From NCBI GenBank assembly GCA_946807835.1, contig OX327700.1, positions 26,138,001-26,202,000 on the forward strand: 64,000 bases of DNA. Direction: 5' to 3'. The position numbers were made by a program, and so were the translations under genes. A model generated the notes under the pieces. The model was not told where the DNA came from. It did no database searches and worked only from the letters and a program-made list of their open reading frames with translations. Shown here one piece after another: positions 1 through 12,655 of this stretch (position 1 is the stretch's first letter; the number at the start of each line of letters is the position of its first letter). This DNA comes from Ailanthus altissimus. Taxonomy: Eukaryota; Streptophyta; Magnoliopsida; Sapindales; Simaroubaceae.

Positions 1-2570
1 AAATTAAATTTGTTTATATGATTATACGTGATTCGATTCATTTATGATTATTTTTGTTTAAATGAATAATAACACTTAATTCGATTCATTTACACAAAAA
101 AATTTATTCATTTATTAAACGTGACTTAAACGAATAAATACACGAATACGATTCGTTTATTAAACATGACTTAAACTAATTAGTGAGTCGTAGACCTCAA
201 ATACGTAATCGACACAATTAATAAACGACTAATACAAATTCGACCCATTTATCAATTGTGTCAATTTTTTCTATCCATATTCGCTTAAAGCATGTCAAAT
301 ATCGTGTCATGACCCATTTTGCCACCCTTAATTGTTAGGCTACAAATTCTTTATTAACACTAAGTTAGTTACTATCTATATATTAAATACAATAGTGTGA
401 ATAAAAATTAAATTAAATTTAAAATTAGAAAAAAAATCAAGCGGCTACCAGTCACTAGTACTATCGTAGTCACCATGATCAATTGTGGATAGACTTATAT
501 AGTGGCTCAAAATTTTGAGATTTATACTATAGTATTGTTATTTTCATCAATGGAGCAACAAAGGAGTACCAAAACCCAAAAAATGATGGCCACTATATCT
601 TAGCTGTCAAATGGCGACAAGTGGAGGTGCACTGCCACCATCATTACGGTTGCCAGCTGGCAATTTAATGGATGAAGGTGGCAGTACACCTCTACTCCCC
701 GCTATTTGGCAACGGAGATATAGTGACTAGTGGTTGTTCATGTTGCTGTTTTAAATATATAAAAAATAAATAACCTAATGTTAATAAAGTACCTATAGCT
801 TAATAGTTAAAACTTTTTACTTCTAATCAAAGGTTTGGCTTTGAGTCCCACTGAATGTGTGTTTTTTCTTCTGTTTGACTTTAAATTAAAATGGGTATAA
901 CAATTGTAATATAGAGCATAACTGTACTTTCTATGAGTGTGATAGTTAACTATTAAAAGAAACGAAGTCTGTCCTCTGACACGGGTTTGTATAACTCTTT
1001 TAAAAATTTAGAAGTTTGCAAAAGAATTTGACCAAAACTTGAGGGTCTATATGTTATTTTCCTAATAATAAATTATAATAGCTGGAAAATATTGTGTTTG
1101 GCAAGAGAGATTGATTTGCATCAATACTTGTTAAACAAAATAATCAAAAATCATTTGTTAAATGCAAATTTCCATTTTTTATTAATAATAATGCATTTTA
1201 AAACTTCATAAGTTAATAATCAAATAATAATGTTATGTTAAAAAAGTTGGTATCCAAAGTATGCGTACTCTTTATGAAATAACAATAATCATATATCTCA
1301 AGTTAATATCTAAAATTTTCATCTTTAATGATTTGTCACTTAATTATATAGTAAGAAAATGTAACTAGTTATTAAAAAAATTATTACTATTTAATATTCA
1401 ATAGATCATTGTCATATTATTTGAAATAAAAAGATTGAGATATTAATTTGAGACTAAAGTTCTTAGATTCAAAATTTTCTCAATTAATTACCTAATTACC
1501 CTTACGTGCTCTTTCAATTGATGAAAGTATATCGTTCTCTTACCAAAAAAAAAATTATTTTGAGGCTCAAGTTACTATTTAAAATAAAGAAAGGGTGTTA
1601 GTGTGCAGAAGAGTATTCATAAAGACAAGCAGGATTGTAATAATTATTGTGTGTATAAATAAATGGTTTAAATAATGATCAATCTTCAATGATGAATCAA
1701 TATATGAATAAATAATTATTTTTATTTATAGTGTATAAGTTTCAATCCCCTTCAAAGTATGCATGAATGTTTATCTTCAATTAAACCAAAGTCAATAAAA
1801 ATTTAAGTCCGTTAATGAGTCATCAATTAAAAGATAAAAACTTAATTGAGATTTATCTACTTGTGAGAAATTATTTTTCATGCAAAATAATAATTAATTA
1901 ATTAAAATTAAAATATAATTAAAATTTTAATCTATTTCCACATCCTCGTAATACACATGACTTATTTGTGGGTTAATGAGTAAGTAGGTCAATTTACCTA
2001 TCAATTCTAAATTTGAAATCTAAGCCAATCTTCACAAAGTTAGATTTTCTTTTGAAGTGGACTAACTTTTAAAAAAGTCTAACTGTATGCAAGTTTTTTT
2101 GGCCATTAAATAAAGGGCCCAACTAAGACAATATTATTCTATATTTAATTTGTATTTTAATCAAATATATACCATGTTAATTACAACATAGATAACATTA
2201 TCATATATGTTGGGCCTATTACTAATAAGCTCAATAACTCATTCCATTTAAAGAAGAGGCCTACAATATTTTAAAGCAAAGAAGTGTTTAAGAAATAGTA
2301 AACTAAGCCCGCTAAAGGTAAATAGCACAAAAACTAAGATTAAAAAAAAAAGAGTTAGACCGGACCACTTCTAAAACTCAAGATATGTAAAAGACTAAAT
2401 TATCCTAAAGAAATGTAAAAATGCTAAATTACGCAAGAGATATAAGAGTACAAACACATTCCTTCGTCTTTAAATATAATTTTATTGAAATATGAATTCC
2501 ATTAACGATATCCTTTATCTACTATATGATTAACACTTTATCATATGGATGCATAGCGATAAAATGATTT
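1..2570. other. A+T-rich intergenic DNA, no gene seen
   Basis: I see no coding region here. Positions 1-330 are rich in variants of a 'gattcgttta' motif and end near 'gacccattttgccaccc', which looks like a decayed repeat but has no boundaries I can define. The stretch 740-2570 is A+T-rich with no domain-bearing reading frame. The fold-back repeat at 586-733 is listed separately. Confidence 0.6.
586..733. repeat. Fold-back inverted repeat (MITE-like)
   Basis: The left arm, about 586-645, and the right arm, about 668-733, are imperfect reverse complements. The left arm holds 'gtggaggtgcactgccacc' and the right holds 'ggtggcagtacacctctac'. The outer parts, 'ccactatatct' and 'agatatagtg', also pair. 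The loop is only about 20 bp. I could not define a target-site duplication, so the family is unknown. Confidence 0.6.
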
Positions 2571-3522
2571 TGTTGGAAAATTGGTGATTCAACAATCTTG
2601 GTTGGATAAGAATTGAGATGAATACCAAAGTGGAGAGTCAGAAGAAGTCAAGAACGTGTGGGACACGTATGGAGAAGTCTAGGACGTGTGGGACATGAAA
2701 GGGGAAGTGAAACGGGACTCAAAGACGCGAAGGAAAAAAAGAAATCACGAGGAGCTTCTAGTGCCACGGGGCCCAAAACAGAAGACCAGCGCCGCAGCGC
2801 TGGGTCCCCAGCATTGGACGCAAGAAGGGCCAGTGCCGCGGTGCTTAGGGACGAGCACCGCAACGCTAGAACGCATGAAAAAGTCCATTTTGGTTCGGAA
2901 TTTCAAGTTTTGGGAAGTTTTAGACTTCCAAAATAAGTGGACTCTTACTCCAACAAGGAATAGGATTTGTAGGCACGAAATACACCCTATATAAACACTT
3001 GTAAACCCTTGTTTAAGATTAAGCATCTAAGGTTTCAAGATGTAACCATAAAAGAGAATAGATGAGTTAGGTAGGCACTAAGTGTGTGGTGCACTAGGGT
3101 GTAACATTTGGGGGTGTTTTCTTCTTTAGGTTCTTTGAGTGAATAAAAGAGAAACATCATAGATCCTTTTGGCTTAGATGCTCGGGCTATTCTTGTGTTT
3201 CTTGTAAAAATCTCTTATGAGGAGATACGAAGAGGTCTTAGGGAATCATAATGATCAAGGGTAGATACTTAGAGGTCTCTATGGGAGATACTAAGGGGTC
3301 TTGTAGGATCATTAATGATATAAGAAGATACTTTGTGATCTATTTCAATGGGAAGAAGCTGGATCATGGATCCTCCGTGGATGTAGGCAATTTGGGTCGA
3401 ACCACATATATCTTGTGTCTTGTGATTGGTTTATTTTCTTTATCTTTATTGGTATGTTAATCTTATGTGTTCTTGTTTATAGTGTGAGTTATGATTTTTC
3501 GTTGCACATAAGGTATCAAGGT
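2571..3522 (+). mobile_element. Copia-type LTR plus primer-binding site, truncated element
   Basis: The sequence starts 'tgttggaaaattggtgattc', a typical plant copia LTR 5' end. It has a TATA-like 'ccctatataaaca' near 2988 and ends 'gttgcaca' at about 3508. It is followed at once by 'taaggtatcaagg', a degraded initiator tRNA-Met primer-binding site (canonical TGGTATCAGAGC). No gag or pol follows, so I read it as a 5' LTR (about 938 bp) with the first bases of the internal region and the rest lost. Short open frames at 2650-3030 and 3250-3460 lie inside the LTR, are locally G+C-rich and resemble no protein I know. Confidence 0.6.
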
Positions 3523-5286
3523 TGTGTCTTAGTTGATGTCATAAAGGTGTCAAATTGAAGTGTATGACTTGATATCTTCTATAGATTTCTATCATCTTAT
3601 TATTGTAAATATGATTATATTATATATGAATTAAATTTTATTATCATAAAAAAATTATAATTAAAACTATCACTTTATGTTATAAAAGGTATGCATTGTA
3701 TATTTACATTCAATAAAAAAAAATTTGATATAAATATATATTGAAAGAAAATATTAGAGTATTTAATATTCTTTTAAAACATTTTTAAACATTTCACATT
3801 TGTGTTAATTCTATACTAATTTAAACGTGGAAGTAAGTTAAAGTATTTTATTTTACAGAATGACAATACTCTTCTTTCAAGTAATTTAATAAAAACTCAC
3901 AGAATTAAGATATAATTTTCAAAGAATTTTAAATTTGAAACTTTCAATCTACTTATAATCAAATAATAATGGTTTTTAATAAGTGTAAAAAAAAAAAATT
4001 TAAAAAGAGAGGAGATAATAGGCGAGACACGCGCCTCTAAGAGAAAGAGGAGGGAAAGGGATGAGGAGGAGCATCCGTAAAAGAAAAAGGAAATAATAAA
4101 AAGGGAACAAAGAGTGATGAGACAAGAGATAGTCATGGAAAATAGTGGACTCTGGCAGACTGCAGTCCTGCTCTGCTGCAGCTCTGCCTCTGAATCTGAC
4201 TCACTCTTCACTCCTTGAGTCCCAACAACTAACAACACGCCCATGATACTTGCTGCGAAACACCCCCTCCCGGCCCCATTTCTTTCTTTTATTTCTCTCT
4301 CTCTCTTTCTTTTTTTCAATAAATTGGCCCCATTTTTACATTCACAAGTCTCTCTCTGTTAATTTTTATTTTTTCAGAAAAGAAATAATAACTTCACCAC
4401 TGTGGTCTCTGGCTGTGACTGCAATCATATTTCAACTCAACTTTCACAAAAATAATTTTAAAAAAACATTAACCCAACTGACGAAGATTGCCCATAAATA
4501 TTGGTCTATTGATCGATTCCATTGGAGTTTGCACCAATATTTAACACATTTCTCTTAAGTGTTTACACACCATTCTTTATTTTCATATTATTATTTTTTA
4601 TATTAAAATTTATAAATAGATTCAAGTTATTAAATCAATAATATTTTCTGTAATTAAAAAAAAAGAATTTTCTTTTAAATGTACATAGAGATGCATGGGA
4701 ATTGGCAAATTTACATGAAATAGTTGGAAAACTCAGAGATACGAAATCTAAGGCTATTATGACGGGCTCAATTTTAATGGGGGGGTTTGGTTGTTTTTAC
4801 TGTTGGAGTTATGTCATTTGTTTTGTTGGAAAATAAAGAAAGTTCTAAAGAGCAAGTTTACAAATCAATGGAAAACTCCCCTTTTGTCTTGGACCCTGCT
4901 TGTTGATTGAATGGAGCAGGTCCTCGCCTTTAATCATAAACAGTGGCAAGACCCCTTCCCAAATAAATAAATAAATTACTATGTTTATTAGTTTTTTTTT
5001 TGTTTTTAATAAAAAAGATAAAGTTAAGGCAATGAAAGAAAGAGAAAAGCAAAGTGAGAGAGAGATGAAGAGGTGGGGGAGTGTAGGTTCTGCAGTGTCT
5101 TAGCTTGTCCGGTTGTCCCCTCCACCCAACGCAGTCTCTCTTTCTCTTTCTCTTTCTCATAACAACAGGCTTTCAGTCTACAATAGCCACCGCCTCATTC
5201 ACTTACTAACTGCCCCTTTTCTTTTTTCTCGCTTTTTTTTTTTTCTCTTTCTGGGTGACTTTTGTTTGTGTTTCTTTTCTTTCTAT
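3523..5286. other. Intergenic region upstream of ARF4
   Basis: No gene is visible. 3600-4000 is A+T-rich. 4258-4380 and 5100-5286 are pyrimidine-rich (CT runs), as is common around plant transcription starts and leaders. The ARF4 promoter and transcription start must lie here, but I cannot place the start from sequence alone. Confidence 0.4.
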
Positions 5287-5382
5287 ATGCACTTGTCTAT
5301 GTCTGCTGTTTCTCCTGCTCCCTCTTCTCAGTACCTGCAAATGGGAGAGGAATCATACTTTGAATTCCTTGTTATTATTTGA
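5287..5382 (+). promoter_or_regulatory. uORF 1 in the ARF4 leader (31 codons)
   Basis: An ATG at 5287 opens a 31-residue frame that ends at TGA 5380-5382, upstream of and separate from the ARF4 start at 5731. Two further in-frame ATGs (5299, 5341) would give shorter versions. Upstream ORFs in ARF leaders are known to depress translation and to need reinitiation factors such as eIF3h and RPL24. Whether this one is transcribed depends on the unknown transcription start. Confidence 0.5.
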
Positions 5383-5516
5383 TACCCCTACTCTCTCTTT
5401 CATCCCATCCCATCTCATCTTCTTTTTTTTAGGCCTTAACACGACTTCTCTTGCTGTTTTGTATTCATCTTCTTGCACTCTTCTCCTGTTTTAGCGTTGT
5501 GGTACCCCTCAAGAAT

Positions 5517-5540
5517 ATGAAATTTCTTCTCATGATTTGA
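5517..5540 (+). promoter_or_regulatory. uORF 2 in the ARF4 leader (7 codons)
   Basis: ATG 5517 to TGA 5538-5540 encodes MKFLLMI. It lies closer to the main start than uORF 1 and is therefore more likely to be in the mRNA. Confidence 0.45.
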
Positions 5541-5677
5541 CCCAATTTTCACATTTTCCATACCCTATCTTTGTGGGTACTCTTGTTCTACACCGCTTGA
5601 TTACTCTTTTCCCCCTATCTTTGGAAAAAAAAATTCGTTTTTGGATTATCGATATTCACTTACATTTGTGGTTGGTT

Positions 5678-5698
5678 ATGTACTTGTACTTCTATTGA
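5678..5698 (+). promoter_or_regulatory. uORF 3 in the ARF4 leader (6 codons)
   Basis: ATG 5678 to TGA 5696-5698 encodes MYLYFY. It ends 32 nt before the main ARF4 ATG and is out of frame with it, so it cannot simply extend the protein at the N terminus. Confidence 0.45.
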
Positions 5699-5730
5699 GA
5701 GAACGAAGAATACTCTTTGCTGGGGTGTTC

Positions 5731-8700
5731 ATGGAAATTGATCTGAACCATGCAGCAACTACCGAGGTTGAAAAGATTTCATTTTGCAATGGGGATTGTG
5801 AGAAGAACCCCGGGTGTGTTTATTGCTTGAACTCGTTGTCTTCCTCTTCTTCATGTTCTTCAAATTCAGGTTCATCTGCTTTGTCTTCCTCAATTTACTA
5901 TGAGCTTTGGCATGCCTGTGCTGGTCCTCTTACGTCACTGAGCAAGAAAGGGAATGTAGTTGTTTACTTCCCTCAAGGACACTTAGAACAAGTTGCGTCA
6001 TCCTCTGCTTTTCCACCTATCGAAGTTCCCAACTTTGATCTCCCACCACAAATCTTTTGCAAAGTTGTGGATGTCCAACCGCTTGTAAGTGCTGGGTTTT
6101 GGTCTTTTAATGTTTGGATTGCGTATGCATTCTCATATTAGTCTTCATCATAGCGCAATTTCCCATATTTTTTCTACCTTTGAATTTGATTGGTTAATTG
6201 TAATTTCTTTATGGAACAGGCTAATAAGGAGAATGATGAGGTCTATACACAGGTTACTTTGCTTCCTCAACCAGAGGTAAAATGTTCAATCTAAACTGTA
6301 ACTGCTTATCTTCTTTATCTGTTATTAGCTATTATTAGTTGCATTTCTTGGAGATAAAGTTTCAACTCTTTTGATTTTGGATTTATATTTCCAAGTTGTG
6401 AGCAAGTTCTAGATGTATAACGTGAAATTCTAGATTCTTATAGTGCTGTTTTGAATTTCTATGCTCATAGTTTATCTTCTGGTGTCAATTTTGGGTATTT
6501 TGTAGTTGGAGGGACTGAATTTAGAGGACAAGGAACATGAGGAGTTGGGTGTGGATGAGGAAGGGGGTGGAGGATCGCCTAGAAAATCAACCCCTCATAT
6601 GTTCTGCAAAACACTTACAGCTTCTGATACTAGCACCCATGGAGGGTTCTCGGTTCCTCGTAGAGCTGCAGAAGATTGTTTTCCTCCTCTGGTGTGTGAT
6701 GCTATGCTTTGAATGTTGTTTTCTATTTTTTGGCAGATCAATTGGTAAATTATAGATGAGAATTTTTCAGTTGAAATGAAGGTATTTCCTTTGTTTCAGG
6801 ACTATAAACAGCAGAGACCTTCGCAAGAGCTTGTTGCCAAGGACCTGCACGGAGTGGAGTGGAGGTTTCGACATATTTATAGAGGTAGAATTGGTGAACC
6901 CTTCAAAAGCTTTGTCTGTTTTGGGAAAAAGACTGAAGGAGAAATTGATGTAGTTCAATGTTCCTTACCTTTTAGGTCAGCCAAGGCGGCATCTGCTTAC
7001 TACGGGGTGGAGTATCTTTGTGAGCCAAAAGAATCTTGTTTCGGGGGATGCAGTGCTCTTTTTGAGGTATAAACAATCAATAGTCTGTTGATGCATTGAA
7101 ATACAACATTTTAAAGTTTCTTCATTTTGCTTTTAATTGTCCTCCTCTGTGAATATGGTAATTTGTCAAAAGGAAAAAAGAATTATTACCAGGAAACAAT
7201 CTTCACTCCTTGAAGCATGATGACAACTGATATATCTCATGTCTCCTCAAAATCCCAGCATGTTCAATGCATGAGAAGAAATGGACAAGTTTAAGTATTT
7301 CATTGATATCCAAATGGCTACAGTTTCTCTACAACTTAGTAACTTGAGCCTGTACAAATTTTTCCTATGGTCTTTGTAGGGGTGAAGATGGAGACCTGAG
7401 GTTGGGAATCAGAAGAGCTGTTCGACCTAGAAATGGTCTTCCTGATTCAGTTCTTGCAAAGCAGAACTCATATCCCAATGTTCTTTCACTAGTGGCTAGT
7501 GCAGTATCAACCAAGAGCATGTTCCATGTTTTCTACAGTCCAAGGTAATTGGCCATTGTCTGCTTAAGCAGAAGAAATGAAATTCCTACTGATACTTTTA
7601 CTCTGATTGTCTTATTGCATTATTATTTCTCTTTTGAGAAGGAAAATAGACGTAAGATACTATTATTACAACTTTTCTCGTGGATTAAAAAACTGTACTA
7701 GAGAATATATATTGCATTCAATCTCTAATGTGAATCAGTTACAACCTGAACTAGTGTTCTGGAAGTTTGAAGCAATAGCTTTTGTGCTTGTGAAAATTGA
7801 ATGGGAATCTAATTCATTCTTTGTTGAGGCATATGCTTTATGAGAAAAGAGATTTTAAGTTTCCAAAATGTTGACATGCAGGGCCAGTCATGCAGAGTTT
7901 GTCATACCCTACCAAAAGTATATGAAGAGTATCAAGAATCCGATATGCATTGGAACGAGATTCAAAATGAGATTTGATATGGATGATTCTCCTGAAAGAA
8001 GGTCTTGTATATGTCCATTATCTTGCAGCTATAATTATATTTTTATTGGTAATGGTTCCTTCTGAGACTGCAAGGCCATTCTGCTATCTTGCAGGTGTAA
8101 TGGTGTAGTGACTGGAGTCAGTGACTTGGATCCTTATCGCTGGCCAAACTCAAAATGGAGATGCTTAATGGTGAGCTTTATAATTATGCTGTCATTATCT
8201 GTTTCTACAGTATCCCAATGTTCTTTGATTTGGATGATCTTGCATTTCATTTTCTTTACATCCATTTGCTTTTCTTTCCCCCTTTTAACATCTTGAAAAG
8301 GGATGTTGCCATCATGCTGAGCTTCCACACGGCTGACATATCTGGTTGATCATCTTTTTTGTAAATATATATGTGCTACTTCTTTCCCTTTATATAAATC
8401 ATTAATACTTTCATGGTATATGTCCTCTTCAATTATTTTGGGAAGACCTCTGAACTTTCTTAAGTGCAGATTTCTTTATCTAATCAAATGGTTTACATTT
8501 GAACATGCTAGACTGTAGATTGATTTATTAACACTAGGCTGATTCTCAGGGAGCTAACTACTAGATGAAACTCAATCACTTAGTACCCTTTCTTGCTCTC
8601 TTGATGGACCTAGTAACCTGCTGGATCATGTTTAGAATATCTATGCATTCATATTTTCTTGATTTTCTTTGGTGTAAATAAAAAAAAAAAAATTGATCCT

Positions 8701-10411
8701 TGCTAAAAATACAAATTTTATATATTTTGGCAGGTGAGATGGGATGAAAATATTGGGAGTGATCATCAAGAACGGGTTTCCCCATGGGAAATTGATCGTT
8801 CTGTTTCTCTCCCACCCCTGACCATTCAGTCCTCTCCAAGGCTGAAGAAACTGCGGACAAGTCTGCAGGCTACCCCACCTGACTACCCTGTCAATGGTAC
8901 AATTCCTCCTACTTGGATGTTAATATCAACATTATGCGCTTCGCACTTGTTAACTTATGCATGTTGCCATCTGTGTTTCTTGCAGCTGGTGGGGGTGGGA
9001 TTTTGGACTTTGAGGAATCTGTAAGGTCCTCCAAGGTCTTGCAAGGTCAAGAAAATGTCGGTTTTGTATCACCCTTCTATGGATGTAATGCTGTTAATCG
9101 TTCTCTGGATTTCGAGATGCGAGCCCCTGCACATCAAAGTCATGCATTAACTGGAATCATAAAAAATGATGTTCGTGAGTTTGTGAGAGCTCGTCCCACC
9201 ACTTACACAGGCTTTATGGAATCCAATAGGTTTCCAAAGGTCTTGCAAGGTCAAGAAATATGCCCATTGAGATCCCTGACAGAAAAAGTGGATCTCAATG
9301 CTGGCACTTGGGGAAAACCCAACCTTGGTTTCAATTCTTTCAACATGTATCAAGCATCCAAGCCCAGTTTCTACCCACTGCCATCAGAAAGTGTTCAAAG
9401 TATGTTTTTCACCTATGGTAACATGCACCAAACTAGCAAAAATCATGCGATGCACTCTTATGCTACTAACTTCCAGAATGGAAATGTCCAATTCAACTCA
9501 TCTTCTATCCAGACAGCTGCCACTGGAGATGAAGTTAGGAAAGCAAATTTACTGAATGAGCATAAACCAATGGAAAATACTGCTACAGCTACTTTTAAGA
9601 CAAATTTAGAAGAGAAAAAAGATGGCAGCTTTAATGGGACAGCGGCTGGATGTAAGCTTTTTGGGTTCTCACTGATTGCAGAAACACCTACTCCAAGCTC
9701 ACAAAGCTCTGGTAAGAGGAGTTGTACAAAGGTAAGCTATAGCATCAAAACTGAAATGAGTCTGCAAATTGTCATTTCTATCCTGTCAATCTACTAATGA
9801 TCTTAGGTGAATTTATCAAAGGTTCACAAGCAAGGCAGCTTAGTTGGAAGAGCTATTGATCTCTCTCAACTGAATGGCTACAATGACCTGCTAAGTGAAC
9901 TAGAACAACTATTTAACATGGAAGGCCTTTTAAGAGATCCTGATAAAGGATGGCGAATCTTGTTCACTGATAGTGAGAATGATATGATGGTTGTAGGTGA
10001 TGATCCTTGGCAGTAAGTATCTCTAATTTTCTCTTATTGCTGTCCAGCTCTTTCTCTGAGGGTATTCAGGATCTTTGTGGCATTCCTGTATGTTTTAAGT
10101 TTTATGCAGATAATAAGAATGCGTCATTTTCTTCAAATCGGAATTACTAACATGGAGAAAAGTGTAAATACCTGCAAAGAGAAGAATGGATGTAGGAAAC
10201 TTACAAAGTGAATTTTTCTGGTTGTAGTGAATTCTGCAATGTGGTGTCCAAGATCCATATATACACCCAAGAAGAAGTTGAGAAGATGACCCTCGGAACA
10301 ACCACTGATGATACTCAAAGCTGTTTGGATCAAGCACCGGTAATAATGGAAGCTTCGAAGTCTTCATCGGTTGGCCAGCCAGACTCTTCTCCAACAATAA
10401 TGAGGGTTTGA
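5731..10411 (+). CDS. ARF4: Auxin response factor 4 (810 aa, 12 coding exons)
   Basis: A nuclear transcription factor that binds auxin response elements; ARF4 is a repressor-type ARF acting in leaf polarity and organ development. Exons: 5731-6084, 6220-6276, 6506-6691, 6800-6884, 6976-7066, 7380-7544, 7882-8001, 8095-8170, 8734-8896, 8986-9731, 9807-10012, 10228-10411; the phases join to 2433 nt. The N terminus MEIDLNHA and an early Ser-rich tract are ARF4-like. The B3 DNA-binding domain spans about residues 170-272 ([20 protein letters not shown], then [19 protein letters not shown]). The auxin-response domain follows, about 300-390. A C-terminal PB1 (AUX/IAA-type) domain, about 682-770, has the Lys patch ([14 protein letters not shown]) and the acidic OPCA motif ([14 protein letters not shown]). 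The PB1 domain separates it from ARF3, which lacks it. Exon 10 holds two tasiR-ARF sites. The start is the first ATG of this frame. Confidence 0.96.
9033..9053 (+). promoter_or_regulatory. tasiR-ARF target site A
   Basis: The 21 nt contain 'ggtcttgcaaggtcaagaa', which pairs with the conserved TAS3-derived tasiR-ARF (begins UUCUUGACCUUG) apart from the 3'-most bases and one G:U pair. It encodes KVLQGQE at about residue 449 of ARF4. Cleavage or repression at such sites in ARF2/3/4 is the known TAS3-miR390-AGO7 output. Confidence 0.93.
9237..9257 (+). promoter_or_regulatory. tasiR-ARF target site B
   Basis: The same 21 nt as site A recur here, 204 nt downstream in the same exon, again encoding KVLQGQE (about residue 517). 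Paired sites are the arrangement known in ARF3 and ARF4 genes. Confidence 0.93.
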
Positions 10412-11237
10412 AGTGATTTGCTTGATATGTTTGTATGTACAACTTAACGAAATATGAACCTAGTTACATATATTTGTTTTTAAGTGTGTGCCTTCTGTTT
10501 GGCGTTTGTATTATTGACAATTGCAGTTTGTGTTAAGCTGTTTGCAACCCGTACTTTTCCTCCTCAGCAACATGTAGCACCAAGTATTTCAGTGAAAGGT
10601 ATTAATTTTGAGATGTTAAAACATAGTGGAGAAATTGAAAGTGCTTGTGCTTCGCGTCTGTGACCAACCACAGTAACAATGGGGTCACATTACACTGAAA
10701 AAGAAGTTGATTTAATCTGCCAGAAAATTATTTGCTTAGTTGAATTGTGGGCTCTTTTTGCTACAATTTCCTTTTTAGGATCAGATACATTGTAATTCAA
10801 GCTGATCATATTGCATGGGTGAACACCATATTCATAAAATTGTCATGCCTAAAATGATTATAATATATGTATGAAAGCACATAATTAACCAATTCCTCGC
10901 TACTTTGCATGATTGATTTTCTTTAATTCGACCCTTCTTAACTCACCTATTTATTACCATTAAGTATATATGTCAACTGAAGACCAATTATTATTGGGAT
11001 TGAATTTTTATCACTTTAAATAGAATCAAATAACGAGTAATAACTAATAGTAAAAAGGCAACCAAACTTTAGACATCTAACATCGCAGTAGCACCCCATG
11101 GTTAAAAATTGCCACATTAAATTGTTGCATTCTTGCCAACATACATTACAAACATATTAAGCGTTGAAGTTGGGCCAATTATCTTTAAAATATTTAAACA
11201 AATAGGACAAGATGCAAAAAATTTGTTTTCTATACAA
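10412..11237. other. ARF4 3' flank, no further gene seen
   Basis: The ARF4 3' UTR probably occupies the first several hundred bases. The rest is A+T-rich with no domain-bearing frame or recognisable repeat boundary before the LTR at about 11238. Confidence 0.5.
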
Positions 11238-12655
11238 CTAATAAACCAGTTATTTCTTTTTAAATTTTGACGGGCTTAATTTATTAAAAAGAACTATAAA
11301 ATATTTTAAATAGTTAAAAAGAGAGTTATCTCTATTATATTAAAATTTCATAAAAAATCTTAAATAAAAGGAGAAATTAGACTCCTTATTTTTAAAAAAA
11401 TTTAATAAGAAAATTTTAATTAAAAAAGTGCTCTGATATCTTAATTAGATTTAGATTCTACAACATACACTTTTATCACCCTATAAATAAAGGCTAAAAT
11501 CATAAGAGGGAGGCATCTTCAATCCTTCAAAGATCCTTCTGCATTCAACACATACGATATAGATAAATATCTAATTAAGAGAGATCAAATCTCACTTTCT
11601 AGAGAATTAAGAGGAATCAAATCTTATTCTAGAGAAGAGAGAGGCGCTACACTTATTATTTTCAAGGGTTATTTTTAGTTATATAATGACAACGTATCTA
11701 TGTATCTCTAGAGAATTAAGAGGAGTTAAATCTCACTCTCTAGAGAATTAAGAGGAATCAAATTTTATTCTAGAGAAGAGAGAGGCGCTACACTTATTAT
11801 TTTCAAGGATTATTTTTAGTTATGTAATGGCAACGTATCTATATATCTCTACAGTAAATATTTTATAATGCATTTAAAAAAGAGTTGATGAGATTTGGTA
11901 AAAGTAAACATATATTTATATTGAACTGAACTACTATAAATTCAGTCTTTTCCTTTATTTTTTTTTGTTAATTTCTATTTTGTCTTCAACAATCAACAAA
12001 TTTAACCGTTGATCTTAAATTGATTAAATTTTGAAATTAACAATTTAGTGTCGTTTGTGAAAAATTAATAAAAAATTATAAAGATTAATAATTTATTGAA
12101 AAAAAAAGGAAGACGTGGAAGGCGACAACAAAAAGAATCGAACTCGTGATAGAGAGCAACTCAAGCAGCACCTAACCGCTGAGGCAGTCAACCATTCTTT
12201 TTTTTTTTTAAAGAGAGACAGCCAACCATTCTAATAACAAAAGAAAAAACAAAAATATTTACTTAAGGAATAGAGGCTACAACTCAAGCCACACTCACCA
12301 CCGCCCTGTCATTCACCATTCGTTCGCTGATCAACTTAAGAAACTCCGGTGACCAAAACCCAAGAAGCACTACTACATTTCATCACTGGGAGAATCTAAA
12401 TCGAAACCATCCAAGTGATCGGTTGCTGCCCTTTTCTCATCATCTCGGCCACCATCATCGTCGCCCGAGGATCTCTTCATGATAGTCGCCATCCTTTAAA
12501 GTAGTCGACGATTTCCTTGCAGACATCTGACTTCCTCTAAAATGGGCGACAACAATCAAGATGGAGAATGTGCAGCGCAACGAGCACGAAAATAAGAAAA
12601 AAAATTAGGGCAATACTTGGGCTTTATCATTCAGCCTCCTCTCAATTTCAGAAAA

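Noticed and set aside
2648..3026. Overlapping open frames of 70-100 codons on both strands
   Set aside because: They lie inside a copia-type LTR, are open because of local G+C richness, and none resembles a known domain.
3897..4558. Open frames upstream of ARF4, one 140 codons on the minus strand
   Set aside because: The composition is low-complexity Lys/Arg/Ser or Leu/Phe from A+T- and CT-rich DNA; there is no domain or splice support.
6885..7066. Continuation of ARF4 exon 4 straight through ([10 protein letters not shown]...)
   Set aside because: Splicing at 6884/6976 restores the conserved B3 text [12 protein letters not shown] in the correct frame, so the readthrough is intron.
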